A stretch of 64,000 nt of DNA, taken from positions 61,033,934 to 61,097,933 of the forward strand of contig NC_063169.1 of NCBI RefSeq assembly GCF_023159225.1. Reading direction: 5' to 3'. The notes under the pieces were generated by a model. That model was not told the DNA's origin. It made no database searches and saw nothing but the letters and a program-made list of their open reading frames with translations. The position numbers and the translations under genes were made by a program. Shown here piece after piece: positions 1 to 11,014 of this stretch (position 1 is the first letter of the stretch; the number at the start of each line of letters is the position of its first letter). This stretch comes from Perognathus longimembris pacificus. Its lineage: Eukaryota; Chordata; Mammalia; Rodentia; Heteromyidae.

Positions 1-1764
1 CCCTCTTTCCCTCTCCTCATTTAGAAACCTATGTTTTGACATGATGTATCATGGGTTGTCACCCTTGATGATTAAAAAAGGCACTAATGAGATGAAGCTT
101 GTCAAGACTTGATCACAGGTCTCAATGTTCTGTCGGATGGTAATAGGACATCTTTGAGAGATGTTGAGAAAGCAAGAAGTGTGAGAACAAATTATGCATT
201 CTGGTGGATGAGGGCAGAGGTGAGGTGAGTCTACTCAGCATCTGGATTCCTTAAAGAAATCAGATGCCACCGGAGCTCTTCTCGCCTTGTGTGTTTGGAG
301 GCTGTACCAAAGTGCAAGGACATTGGTCCTTAGAGTAGGATGGCCACAAAATGGATGTTTGTTTGTTTTCCTGTGATGAGCGCTGACCTTAAAAGGTTGT
401 TTTAGTTGACTGACAAATATTCCATGCGAGTCTGATAGGGGAGACCACATTTACAGTGCCTCCACTGGGGCTGCTTGTTAGAGATGGGTCCTTGTCTTCT
501 GGGCCAGTGTGGTATAATTAGCAAGTATCCAAAAATAAACAAATGACAAATTCCATCACATTTCGGCTGTATAAATGTGCACCTTGTAATTTGGCATTGT
601 TTTACATACTCTAAGTGTCTTAAATCATGTATTTATTTTGCTGGACTGCAGGCAAGTATTTCATGCAGAAGTTTCCATCACCAGGTTATCTTGTCTGAGA
701 CAACTTTTCTAAACCACCTGAGAACTTACATCACTATAACAGCTGGCCATCCCTTATGCTTTACTATGAAAGGAAACACTACACGGGTGTCTGTCTAACG
801 TTGTTTTAGACTTAGAACACTCTTTAAACCTTCACCAATGGCCACCCTTCCATACTGTTTGAAGATGCACATATCTTAGTTTATAATCCTCAATGGCGGT
901 GATGAATTGGAACACTTGTTAGGGAAGATGTAAAATAAGAACAAAATTAATTAAGTGGAAGCCTTGCTTTTGTCTTGCTCTCTTGTTATCTTGTCTCATG
1001 CAGGGTGAAAGATTAATCATGGTGTGTTGTTGGTGGACGGGTAGATCTGACACAGCGCATTTCACCACCAGTGCAATTAGGCATCTCAGGGTTTCTGCAA
1101 AGAAACAGCTGGCAGCAGGAATGTATGCTAGGAAGCACCCATATTTTATGGAAACCATATTGGTTGCCTCCTTCACTTGAATGAGTGCTCAGTTATCCTC
1201 AAGAAAGGGCCAAAGACCCAACAGTGGGGAGATGCGTCCAGTCTCGTTAGTGTGGTAGCAGCTGCCGTCTTTGTTTCCACCAAATCAGGGCCGCTTGTTG
1301 CATTGCATTTTCTCTGTCTTATTTTGTAAAAGATCTAAATGCATTGTACACTTCTTAAATATACAGGCACAGATTAAGAAATGCATAACAGCTTGAGAAC
1401 TAATAAAGTCTCTCACCTTAAATGCTGACCTTTGTCATTTAAGAAGGGACAGGCTAATAATGGAAGACGCTTTTTTTAGTCATTTCTGCAGTGGAAGTAC
1501 ATTGTTTTTGACAGCATTTCAATTCTGAACAGCACATCTGAGCTGGAAGGAATGATGGTAGTGAGGCTGTACTATTAATTCTTTATTTAGAAAAATTACA
1601 CTAAGCATTTAAAATTGCTAACGAGGATAATATACTAGGTCATAGTTTAAATGTGTGCCTTTGCTATCTGTGGGAATCCTGTGAACACAAGCATAGTCCC
1701 AAAATATTCTCACTTAGTGGAGTAAGAATAGTTATAGAATAAGGAAAATTATATAAGTGTTTGT
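1..1764. other. unique non-coding DNA, nothing recognised
   Basis: AT-rich sequence without a repeat family, exon or RNA gene that I can identify. The reading frames here are at most 89 codons and have no recognisable domain. Confidence 0.6.
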
Positions 1765-1858
1765 GAAAGAGAGGGAGAGAGAGAGGGACAAACATATGGA
1801 AGAGAGATAGAGAGAGAAAGAGGGAGAAAAGAAGACAAAAAGCAGAAAAGGAAAGGTC
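1765..1858. repeat. GA-rich purine tract
   Basis: Irregular GAGA/GGGA/GAAA runs on the plus strand, strongly purine-biased and degenerate. A serine/leucine/phenylalanine-rich minus-strand reading frame across it is an artefact of this composition. Confidence 0.8.
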
Positions 1859-2019
1859 AAGGAATGGAAGTAAACTAGGTAATAACACTAAAATGAGGCA
1901 CACAGATAGGCAAGATGGGAGTGATGAAAACATACTTTTTGGTGGAAATGGGGGAAGAAGTCAAGAAGTTATTTGAAGTCAATAACTGCAATGGATACAA
2001 TAAGAATATAATATATATT

Positions 2020-2440
2020 ATATTTTATTTATTGTTTTCTGAACTTCAAAAGGTTGTACAAGGGCGTTACAATTTATTGGTTCAGTGTCCACTGCTTTTT
2101 CTTTAGAAAATTATTTATTTAAAATTTTTTTTTTACTGTCAAGGTGAAGTACAAAGGGGCTACAGTTACGTACATTAGGTAGTGAGTACTTTTCTTGTCC
2201 AACTTGATACCTCCTCCCTCATTTTTCTCCCACCTTCCTCCCTCCCCCACCCCACCCCAGCTGTACAGTTAGTTTACATCATATTGTCTTGTAAGTATTG
2301 CTGTTGCAGTAGTTCACCTTTTACCCTTTGTCTCATCATTTTAATGTTCCCTTTCCCTTCCCTTCCCTAATTCAGACAACTCCAATGCTTCTTGATCCTA
2401 GTCACCTATTTCATCATTTTCCCCATCTTGTATGTCCCCC
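2020..2440 (-). mobile_element. LINE-1 3' end fragments, antisense
   Basis: A T-run followed by text resembling a rodent L1 3' UTR read backwards: a tract near 2133-2175 mentioning a TACAAAGGGGCTACAG core, then pyrimidine-rich CCTCCCTCATTTTTCTCCC and CCCTTTCCCTTCCC blocks. A second, more diverged tail with GTTGTACAAGGGCGTTAC lies at about 2045-2080. No ORF2 coding part is present, as expected for 5'-truncated insertions. Subfamily not determined. Confidence 0.6.
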
Positions 2441-3972
2441 CAGATTCATTTTTAAGTGTACATAAATTGTTATATTTGATTATTTTAGAGCCCTGTGATG
2501 GTAGAGATGAAAGTAAAAAAAATACCTGACTGATAAAATTCAAGATTTTCTTTATTCAAAAGGGAAGCCAACCCCTCCTGGGGTGGTGTGGGAATCGTGT
2601 CATACACAGTAACTGGGTAATTATAACACAAATTAAGTTGAGCTTTGTGGGGTTCTGAATAAAATAGAACCTATTGTCAGCATAAGTTCAAACCTCAGAT
2701 ATTTTATCCAGGCAAATGCAGTATTTTTAGTGCCCTATATGTTAATTTTTGAGAGCACAGAGCTGTGAGAAATGTTCATCTGAATCTGTGTTGACAAACA
2801 GAAAGCTGTAGATTCCTAGTTTTGTCCTGTATTTTAGTCAGAGTCATATATTCTCCCCAAAGATAGTCCTTACTTCAAACGACAGGGTCAGTGTGGCAAA
2901 TTTGCTCTGGTTTGAAGCTGAGAGCAGTAGATAAGGGATAAACATGGCGGCAGTCTCTCAGTAGCTGGCTCTGCGGCACCAAGGCCTGCCTATTCACGGC
3001 TGTCCAAGCCCAGCAGTGTACACGGATTGCTTAGTGACACACAGCTCATTGTGTGCAAAGCCAGATCTGGGACTCAGGTCTCCTAATTATCTGTACAGCA
3101 ACTTTCTGTGAAGCTGTTGTACAGAGTCCCAGTAAACTGACATGGCTGGAGGGTATGGCTTTCCTATGTTCATGCAGGACTTGAAATCTTTCTGGTTGCC
3201 TGATGGTATTTGTAGGAGGCATTAGCTTATGACATTGTATGTGTATTTTTAGGTCTTCATTTTCCACAGTAGTTGGAATAAAAATACTCACTTTTGAATT
3301 TAGTAATCATTAAAAAAATAGAATATAGGCTTGGAAAATAATGTTGTCTTTTAACATGTACACTGATGATTGAAAAAGTGATATATTTAACAGAACTATC
3401 AAACTGATGTATGCCAGGCTGAGAAGATTGCCTTGTTACATAAGTGTACTGATTTTTATTCTACTAAATCCCGCTTACATATTAAGACGATGGCTCCAGT
3501 TACTGTTTAGCACCATGAAAAACCTTATTTTTAGTTCTGTCCTTAACTTTTCCTGGTGCAAAAGTCTGGCAGTTCTCAGGGATTAGGTTTAAAAGGCGGC
3601 AAACATGTCCTGCATTTTGGGGGGAATTGCTGAAGGCCCTTTTCCTACCACATGAGGCCCAGCTATGTAATTACATCACTTAGAAGAAGGGGAAAAATGA
3701 GTTGGCAGTGTTAGCTGGGGATCTGATTTCCACTCTGGGTTTCAACAGTGGAATTGGTTTTGGCTCCTCTTTCCTTCAAGAACTCCGGATCCCTTGGAAG
3801 TTCTTTTCTTCTCCCACACACTGATTTAATTGAACTTCAGCATCATGGAGTTTGTGTGGCAAGGCGAGGAAATTAATGGAATGAACTCACCTGGTCTGTG
3901 ATGGTCTTCGCTGCCCAGGTAGGTTTGCTAGAACCTCCACAGGGTGTGCCTTACTGGAACATGGAGAATAAT

Positions 3973-3974
<2 letters not shown>
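2441..3974. other. unique non-coding DNA
   Basis: No repeat or gene recognised. A-T rich with isolated more GC-rich patches (for example 2940-3020), but no CpG clustering and no reading frame above 81 codons. Confidence 0.6.

Positions 3975-4014
<40 letters not shown>
3975..4014. repeat. (GT)20 microsatellite
   Basis: Forty uninterrupted bases of GT. It abuts the 3'-tail side of the antisense SINE that follows, so it probably arose from that SINE's tail. Confidence 0.97.
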
Positions 4015-4015
<1 letters not shown>

Positions 4016-4025
4016 CGCGTGCGTG

Positions 4026-4247
4026 ATCGAGGTACTTGAACTTAGGGCCTAGGCGCTGTCCCTGAGCTTTTTTTCCCCCAAAGCTAGCACTCTGCTACTT
4101 GAGCCACAGTTCCTCTTTTGGCTTTTCACCGGTTACTTGGAGAGAAGAGTCTCATGTTTTCCCACTGGGGCTGGTTTTGAACCATGAACCTCAGATATCT
4201 GCTTCTTAGGTAGATAGGATTACAACCATAAGCCACCAGTGCCCGGT
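4026..4247 (-). mobile_element. B1-like/Geo dimeric SINE, antisense
   Basis: Read on the minus strand this starts with the B1-like left arm (CACTGGTGGCTTATGG, then GGATCC-type AGCC block) and ends with the right monomer whose complement reads TGAGCCACAGTTCC. The same family recurs at 7.3, 13.9, 18.4, 19.8, 22.8, 29.1, 41.7, 52.1, 53.7 and 59.3 kb. Divergence suggests an old copy. Confidence 0.85.
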
Positions 4248-4500
4248 GGATAATTTTTTTTTAAATAAAATAAAAGAGTTGGGCATTTGAAGTGTTTACC
4301 AGAAGGCGCTTCTAAATCTCTAGTATATAACCATGGATTTGTATCTTGTCTGGGAAAACCAAAGACCAGATAACAAAGAAGCTGTAACTTGTTACGTGTC
4401 TTCTATGTCTAAAGTTTCACTGATAATTTTTTTTGTGGCTTCCAGTGGTAGGTCAATGTCATGCCCATGTTGCTGTTGTATTTATTTATTTTAATTTTTA

Positions 4501-4692
4501 ATATTTTTGGCAGTACTAAGGTTTGAACTCAGAGCTCTGTGCCTGTTAGACAGGGAGTCCTTCCACTTGGGCAGTGTCCCCTGAAAATTCACTTGTTACC
4601 TCTTTCTCCAGGCCAGCCTTGACTGTGATTCTCCTGCTGAAGCCTTCTCAGTAGCTGGGTCACAGATACAAACACATTGCCCCACCCCGCTT
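4501..4692 (-). mobile_element. B1-like/tRNA-like SINE, antisense
   Basis: Starts with the complement of a tRNA-like B-box region (GGTTTGAACTCAGAGC) and ends with a B1-like arm (AGTAGCTGGGTCACAGATAC). Same family as 17.1, 17.4, 35.1, 54.4 and 57.2 kb. Diverged. Confidence 0.7.
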
Positions 4693-4811
4693 TAATGGCT
4701 GAGCTAGGAGTCTCCTGAACTTTTTGTTTCGATTGGCTTCAAGGCACAGTCCTTGAGATCTCTGACTCTCAAGTAGTTAGGATTATAGGTATGCGCCAGT
4801 GTCCCAGGATC
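4693..4811 (-). mobile_element. B1-like left arm, antisense
   Basis: Contains GAACTTTTTGTTTCGATTGG and AGTAGTTAGGATTATAGG, matching the antisense left arm of the B1-like SINEs. It lies head-to-tail with the preceding SINE, so it is either a trimeric copy or a second old insertion. Confidence 0.6.
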
Positions 4812-6094
4812 CATGTTACTGCATTTCAGCAGGGTTTCAGCCTTACAAAATGTACTGGCAGGAAGAGAAGGGAAAGAATCTATGAATGACCCTTGGTGTC
4901 TTACGCATATTAGGGAACTGAAAGCATCGTGTACATGAATGAACTTCGAAAATAGAAGATGAGGTGGATGGAAACTATGTGTTTGAAGATATTGTGTTTC
5001 AAAAATCTATTGAAATTGCATGAAAGTCATTGATTTACTACTATGGAAGACTCTATTTATTTGTGGGGGGACCAGTGTGGGGGGGGAGAGAGAGGAAGGA
5101 AAGGATGATGGGTGCGAATATTCTCTTGGCTGTTTTTTTCAATGTATTAATGGGTGTGAATATTCTGTTGGCCGTTCTTTTCAGTGTATTAATTGCAAAC
5201 TTCATTGTGCAGCCTCTTTTTAGCTGGATACAATCTCATTTGTCAGTTCTGCTTTTGTCTAATAAAACACATTTTTAAAGTCCTCCATTTACTCATTTAT
5301 GGCTTCCCCAGTTCAACAGAGTTTAACACCATTACACTGCAGCATTTTGCACGTCTGTGGTGCGTGAATACACAATGGAAAGACAAGTGGCTCTCGAAAG
5401 GTAACGCCATTAAGGATGGCTATCGTTTGTGGGTCTGGACAGTGCACTTCCAAAGGAGAACAAGCCCCACTTTGAAGGAGGGAAAGCAGAGAAGGCAGAA
5501 GGGATGTGAGCCTTCTGGGTACACTGTTCCAGGCACAGGATGTTTGGAGAGAATATTCCAGCAGATTGAGAGCCCTGTGCTATCAGCTACATGAGTAAGG
5601 GAGCATCAGGCTTCACACACTGGGATTCGCCTGGGAAACGGGAATCACACAGGTTCCCTCTGGCCTCACAGATAGAGTTAGGATCTGTTCTGCTCCACAA
5701 AAGGAAGAATGTTCTAGCATCTGGTTGAGTGTCGGGGGACACGGTGAGCATCGTGCTGGCACACGCGTATGTGTGACCCCTGTGGGGTCCGCGCAGTGGG
5801 TGGGAGATGAGCAGAGGTTGGGCCCAGGGGACTTGGATGGCTTTGGACTTAGGTGAACAAAAGCCAACAAAACAAAGCCCTCCTGGGTTATGACTGGCAG
5901 GCTGAGGTAGGTCCTTAGCTGCAACACTTTTCATATATATGCGGCATAAAAGCATCTATTCCCATGGCATTGGAGTGCTCATTTTTATTTAGTCATTTGT
6001 TGTTTTTTTTAACAGCAGCTGTCTTTTTGTAGCAGTTTTCACTCATGATTTGGGAAGAGGGTAGATAGTGGGTCGTGGATTGAGAGGCACCACT
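4812..6094. other. unique DNA around a tandem duplication
   Basis: No gene recognised. Reading frames of 133 and 122 codons at 5193-5594 (+) and 5587-5955 (-) show no domain and overlap at their ends. The only structure seen is the 42-bp tandem duplication listed separately. Confidence 0.55.
5110..5193. repeat. 42-bp head-to-tail tandem duplication
   Basis: Units 5110-5151 and 5152-5193 are directly adjacent, equal in length and differ at 5 of 42 positions by hand alignment. Both carry GAATATTCT and end in GTATTAAT. Because 42 is a multiple of three, a short reading frame across it repeats a 14-residue unit, but nothing else suggests coding. Confidence 0.95.
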
Positions 6095-6315
6095 GTCGTA
6101 GCTAGAAAAATGAACATTTACCAAGTGCTGCCCAGTACCAGGCACGAATACGGAAAATGGTACATGTACTTCATACACATGCAACCCACCTTTGCTCCCT
6201 CTTCCCCCCATCTTTGCAACCCCACATGTTGTAGATATAGAAATGGAAGCCGATTGAAGTCAGCTAACTTTTTCCCCAGGGTGGCCCGATAGCAGGACCA
6301 GGAGGGACTGCAGGC
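6095..6315 (-). mobile_element. MIR SINE, antisense
   Basis: Follows the antisense MIR order: AACATTTACCAAGTGCTGCC, then CCAGGCAC, a TACATGTACTTCATACAC stretch, a GATATAGAAATGGAAGC stretch matching the 'GATGAGGAAACTGAGGC' position, and a terminal ATAGCAGGACCAGGA. Old and diverged, typical of MIR. Confidence 0.75.
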
Positions 6316-6689
6316 TAGAGGCACCGGAGGGTGTGCTCTCAGTGGCCTTCACAGCCAGGCCCTGTGAAGTCATTCAGATCTGGTGTGCAGCTTTATCCAG
6401 AGCAGAGCCTGCCACGCAGGAAGCACCCGCCTCTTCCTGCCTTCCAGCTAGCCAGGTCCCCGCTGAGGGCTGCCAGCTTACTTTCAAAGCAGTGCTTTAC
6501 CACTGTGGCGGACTCTGCTAGTCACCTGCAAAGGCTTCACTCATCTCTAGTTTCCACAATTGTCTTCATTACCTCTGATGAATTTTAAAAATCTTTCTGA
6601 AAGGAGAACACAGTCACTTTGAAACTGATACTTCATTTCAAACTGTAAGAGCTACTTTAAAAAGCAATTATGTGTGAAAGTCCTTGTTA
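6316..6689. other. unique DNA, moderately GC-rich
   Basis: Nothing recognised. Short overlapping frames in 6331-6588 have no domain and no splice context that I can support. Confidence 0.5.
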
Positions 6690-6856
6690 GGTGTCGAAAC
6701 TCTGTCATATTCTCCACTCGAAATTTCTACCTTTGTATCCTATAAAGACTAGCACCTCAAAATATGGTGTACTATCTGAAGATGGGATCTTTGTGAGATC
6801 ATCAGGTTTGAATGAACTTGTCAAGGTGAACCCTAACCCATGATAACTTGTTTCCT

Positions 6857-6914
<58 letters not shown>

Positions 6915-7130
6915 ACTTGGCATAGATATGCATGCAAGGAAAACTGTGAACATGAAGATGGTCATCGCCAAGCTAAGGAGGGAGGCCTGGACCATATCCT
7001 TCCTTCATAGCCTTGACAAGGAGCCAGCCCTTGTCAGCCTCAAACCTCCAGAGCTATGAGACATTACAACCTGAACCTCCCCCGCCCCTTCCCCCTTCTG
7101 TGGCTCCTAGTTACTGCAGCCTCTACCAAA
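6690..7130 (+). mobile_element. MLT1-like MaLR LTR, sense
   Basis: Blocks in the order of MLT1-type LTRs: CACCTCAAAATATGG, GATGGGATCTTTGTGAGATC, ACCCTAACCC, then after a microsatellite GATGGTCATCGCCAAGC, GGAGGGAGGCCTGGACC and CCTCCAGAGCTATGAGAC. No internal element or second LTR follows, so it is a solo LTR. The usual short spacer in the middle is replaced by a (GA)n array. Confidence 0.75.
6861..6911. repeat. (GA)25 microsatellite inside the LTR
   Basis: Pure GA dinucleotides lying between two recognisable MLT1-like blocks. The RE/ER and SL repeat peptides read from it are composition artefacts. Confidence 0.97.
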
Positions 7131-7332
7131 CTAACACTTCTTGAGAAAAATTCCTTCACATCACTCCTAGACTGCTAGAAGAGTTCAGATTCAGCGGATC
7201 AGGAAAACAAATCCAAAAGTCGGTTCATCTAAGCCACTTATTTCCCTTACGTATCCCTGAAAGTAATTGTCTTGGCCATTTCAAGTGAGCACTATTTGGG
7301 GCTTTTACCATTTTCCTTAAACAGTGAAGAAA

Positions 7333-7568
7333 CAGCTGGGCACTGTGGCTCACACCTGTAATCCTAGCTAGCTACTCAGGAGGTTGAGATCTGAGGATTG
7401 AGGTTAAAAACCAGCCAGGGCAGGAAAGTTTGTGAGACTCATCTCCAATTAACCACCAGAAAACTGGAAATGGCGCTTGTTGCTCAAGTGGTAGAGTGCT
7501 TGTCTTGAGCTGAAGAGCTCAGGGACAGCGCCCAGGCTCAGAGTTCAAACCCCACGACCAAACAAAAC
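7333..7568 (+). mobile_element. B1-like/Geo dimeric SINE, sense
   Basis: Near-complete copy. Left arm: GCTGGGCACTGTGGCTCAC, CCTGTAATCCTAGCTA, GTTGAGATCTGAGGATTG. Linker: ATCTCCAATTAACCACC. Right monomer: TTGCTCAAGTGGTAGAGTGC and GAGTTCAAACCCC (B-box-like). Short imperfect flanking repeat ACAGTGA at 7321-7327 and 7569-7575. Confidence 0.9.
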
Positions 7569-8170
7569 ACAGTGAGGGAACCCCCCCTCCTCTTCCCTCC
7601 CAAAGCACAAAGATCCACATGTACTGACCACAGTGCCCTGTGAACTGTGGATGTCATCTTCTCATTCAGAAAGCCCTTCCCGTGCTAGGCACAGAGATCT
7701 CATTACACATGCTCGGACTTCCAATTTCATTGACAGGTACTGATAAACACACAGTGAGAGAAAGGAAGTGGATCATTTACCAGAAGAATTTAGTCCAATG
7801 CAGTTTCTATGATTTCTCACTGATCTAACCCCTTTGGAGTGACGTAAGGAAATAGGAGAAACCACACCCCCTCTAAGCAGGGACTGTATTCAAGTCATGA
7901 CTAGCTTCGGGGCGGTGAGTGCACTCCTGGGAGGCGTGGTCGTGCTGGGGGAGGCTGTATGTGAGCTGTGCCCCTAGGGATGTCACTCTATGGCCGTCCC
8001 TGCTGCCATCTGCTAAGCAGTGCATTTCCTATAAAACTGGAATTGAAATTTGTGTCATTACCCGCCTGTAGAGTAGTAGTGATAGGCTTGCTTGACAGGC
8101 TGGAGTTATACCAGAATATCTTTGAAACTCGTCAGTAGCTAGTGCTGGGGCGGGGGGGATGGGGTATAGT
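7569..8170. other. unique DNA, nothing recognised
   Basis: No repeat family or reading frame of note. A short run of C follows the SINE tail. Confidence 0.5.
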
Positions 8171-8268
8171 GGGGGGGGGGGGTTGGCAGTAGCAGAGTTT
8201 GAACTCAGGGCCTTATGCTTTCCAGGTAGGCAGGCAGGCCCTCTACCACTTGAGCCACTCCACCAGCC
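8171..8268 (-). mobile_element. tRNA-like SINE right arm, antisense, with G12 run
   Basis: GAGTTTGAACTCAGGGCC at about 8195 and CTACCACTTGAGCCACTCC at about 8245 are the antisense B-box and A-box regions of the tRNA-like SINE arm. A run of 12 G (8171-8182) sits where its tail would be. The B1-like arm is missing. Confidence 0.7.
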
Positions 8269-9511
8269 CTACTTGCTAGTGGGGCTAGATTACGACTACC
8301 TAGACATAGACATATGTCAAAAAGTCATCAAGCTGCACGCTTCACTTGCAGCTTTTTTCTTGGACATAACTATATATAAAAGACACTCTAATCTTTAAAA
8401 AAGCAAAGGAGAATGAAAGTCTATGTGCACAGCAATATATGAAAAAATCAAAAGGCAGTGGAAGAAAGCCTGACTGATACTAACCTTAATTTCACAATTT
8501 GTATTTCTTGATATTTAAAAGCTGGTTGAAAATGAAAATTAGGTTTTACTGATGCCATGGGAACACGAGCTCTGATTTTAAGATTAGATTCAACAAATGT
8601 GCACCCTTAAATATTTATTAGCTTAAAAATAGATCACTGATAATGTTTGTCTCAGGCCTCTGGGCCCCTGCTTTCCTTGACTGAGCAGAAAGTGTTCGTT
8701 TTTATTTACACCAAAAGTAAATTGAGAAAAAAAAATAACTATTTTATGTTGTGAGAAAAATTATCCATTCTCTCATTCGTGACTATGAACTTGTTTATAA
8801 AAGCCCTCCAGAAATAGTGGAAGAATTTGTATGCATACCACACAAGCAAAATACCAATATTAATACATGTTTATGTCTTTGAAATATACTGGAAATGTGT
8901 CAGTACAAATTTATCTCCCTTAGCAGAGTGTTAGGAAAACATTGGCTGGGATGACTCAATTTTTTTTTAATGAATTGATTGGGTTTGCAGTTGAGTATTT
9001 TTAAATAAGTAAATATTAACCATATTTGAAATGCACTCTACCAAAGACATTGGGTTTCTTCCTCAGCGTAGCTCTGCTGTCCTGTGAGCTGTCACAGTGT
9101 TCACCTTGCCTCTGTACTTGCTGCATGGATTCAGGAATGGTTTTCTGGCTGCATTCAAGCGCCACAGCCCCACAGGCTGTGTGTTTCTGCATCTCTGTTT
9201 CAGCCTTTCTAAGCTCAGTCTTTTCATGTAGGAAAGCTGAGAGCTGCTAGTGCCCATGGCCACAAGGACCCCTGTGATGGCAGAATGGCAGACGATAAAA
9301 GTGGGATAGATGTTCCGTAAATGTTCCCTTCCCTCCCTTCTGTCTGGAGACCCTGGGGGCAGGATCATCCTTCTGTCAGGCAGAAGCATTGTCAAGCATC
9401 CTACAGTGGTTATAGTTGGAATAAGGAACTTTGAGCTGAATGCTAGGTACCTTATGGGACAAAAGTATCTTGTGTCACTATGATTTACTTTTCTGAGGTC
9501 CTGATTTTGAT
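8269..9511. other. unique AT-rich DNA
   Basis: No recognisable repeat. The longest minus-strand frame of the window (9063-9527) lies mostly here, without a domain. Confidence 0.55.
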
Positions 9512-9578
9512 AGATGGGCTGGACCACAGGGCCTCACATATGCTAGGCAAGCCTTTACCCCAGAGTCAGGCCCCAGTC
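9512..9578 (-). mobile_element. ID-like SINE fragment, antisense
   Basis: GGGCTGGACCACAGGGCCTC and CATATGCTAGGCAAGCCT match the 3' half of an antisense ID element (tRNA-Ala/BC1-like). The ID-type upstream half is lost. Only about 67 bp, so family placement is tentative. Confidence 0.6.
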
Positions 9579-10327
9579 AATGTGTCCCTGTCTGGTTCTT
9601 GGCTCCATGAAGGGCCTCATGGACAGTCTGTGGTTGAATTTGATCTCATCTGAATGGATGTTATCCTCTGAATGGGAGATCTGCATAGTGCTATGGTCAC
9701 TAAAAGGATATTAAGAATACTTGTTCTTCCGAGAGGATGCATAACTGGACAAGCCAGAGACTGGCTCGCAGACTTCTCTCAAGGTCTGATGAGTGTTCAG
9801 TGTTGCTTTCCATGTGACTGGGGCCTCAAATGGCTGCAAAAAGATAACCCAGGAGAAGCAACTTTTCTGATTCATTGGCCTTTGGAATTGGTTTGTGACT
9901 TATAGACTCTGCTTAGAACATAATTATGCCATTTCCATCTTCCCAAATGTGGCGTGCTCTTGAATCTAAGCTGCAGGGATGGCTTTATGAAATGAAATTG
10001 CTCCATAGTGCTTTAAATGAAAATTGCTGCATCAGCTCCATGGCCACGTCTATTCTGGAAGCTAATTGAAATTGCTGTGGCAGATGCTGGAAACAAATGC
10101 AGGGACACATTAGCCTGTGGGGTCACTTTCTCCACCATGACACGCGCCAAACTCATCACTTTGCCCTGGGTCTTAGGAAAGAGCACAGGGCCCATCAGCA
10201 AGGACTGTGGCCACTGCCCTTCATACTTCTAACCATGCTCTGTATGATAACAAGACCTGTTTCTTATAACCACCACATAAGTTCACTGATACGGCTTTAA
10301 TGAGAAAGGATTGACGAGAGAAAAGTC
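9579..10327. other. unique DNA, nothing recognised
   Basis: Short frames (62-77 codons) only. No splice-bounded or domain-bearing segment found. Confidence 0.5.
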
Positions 10328-10445
10328 AGCGGGCATGGTGATGTACATCTGTAATCCCAACCAACTGGAGGTGGAAGCAGGAGAGTTGGGAGTTCAAGAC
10401 CAGCTGGGGAGAAGGTGACAGAAGATTCTGTCTCAACAATAAAAT
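10328..10445 (+). mobile_element. B1-like SINE arm, sense
   Basis: GGGCATGGTGATGTACATCT, GTAATCCCAACCAACTGG, GAGTTCAAGACCAGCTGG and GATTCTGTCTCAACAAT follow the order of a B1/7SL-like monomer, ending in an A-rich tail. Confidence 0.75.
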
Positions 10446-10458
10446 AAAAACAAGGGGT

Positions 10459-10619
10459 AGCTGGGCACCAGGGGCTCACACCTGTAATCCCACTTGAGAT
10501 CCGATCATGAGGTTTGAAGCTAGCCTAAGCAGAAAAATCTTATTTGGAGACTTTTCTTGTGTATGCATGTATACACACACACACACACAATACACACACA
10601 CACACACACAATACACACA

Positions 10620-10687
<68 letters not shown>

Positions 10688-10797
10688 TCTTTCTGGGCCA
10701 TAGATGTGGCTCAAGTAGTAGAGTGCCTGTCTTAACTGAAACAGCTAAAGGATAACACCCTGACCCTGAGTTCAAGCCCCAGTACCACCACAAAAAT
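10459..10797 (+). mobile_element. B1-like/Geo dimeric SINE split by a compound microsatellite
   Basis: Left arm (AGCTGGGCACCAGGGGCTC, CACCTGTAATCCCACTTGAG) runs to about 10560. The right monomer (GATGTGGCTCAAGTAGTAG, GAGTTCAAGCCCCAGTACC) resumes at about 10695. Between them, where other copies have a short linker, lies a 117-bp CA/GA array. Confidence 0.85.
10571..10687. repeat. compound (CA)n(GA)n microsatellite in SINE linker
   Basis: Three CA blocks separated by AAT, then GA, GATA and GA blocks. It sits exactly in the linker of the dimeric SINE. Confidence 0.97.
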
Positions 10798-10809
10798 TAA
10801 ATGAAACAG

Positions 10810-10899
10810 GGAGCACGGCTCAAGCAGTAAAGTGCTTGCTTGCCTATTATGTTTAAGGCTCTGCCTTCAAACCCTAACAATGAACAACAACAACAACAA
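10810..10899 (+). mobile_element. tRNA-like SINE right arm with (AAC)n tail
   Basis: GCACGGCTCAAGCAGTAAAG (A-box region) and CTGCCTTCAAACCCTAAC (B-box region) are followed by an (AAC)n tail at 10884-10899. The B1-like arm is absent. Confidence 0.7.
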
Positions 10900-10903
10900 A
10901 ACC

Positions 10904-10950
10904 CAGAAAGAGAGAGAGAGAGGGAGAGGGAGGAAAGGAATGAGAGAGAG
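10904..10950. repeat. GA-rich microsatellite
   Basis: GAGA and GGGA units directly after the SINE tail, so probably derived from it. Confidence 0.85.
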
Positions 10951-11014
10951 CTCAAAGAGCAAGTGCTCCATAAAACTTTCAATATTTATTGTTACTACAT
11001 CAATATATTCACTT

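Noticed and set aside
5193..5955. Reading frames of 133 and 122 codons on opposite strands
   Set aside because: No domain, no conserved start context, and one begins inside the 42-bp tandem duplication.
9320..9420. Possible MER5A-type DNA transposon fragment (GTCTGGAGACC, AAGCATCCTACAGTGG)
   Set aside because: Only two short matching words in uncertain order; not enough to call.
9063..9527. Longest open reading frame (154 codons, minus strand)
   Set aside because: No domain or family recognised, and its start lies in an ID-like SINE fragment. With about 60% A+T, a rough hand estimate gives around 0.5 such frame per 64 kb by chance.
10476..10793. Cysteine/valine-rich and serine/leucine-rich frames resembling a small secreted protein
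   Set aside because: They translate a CA/GA microsatellite and the two halves of a SINE.
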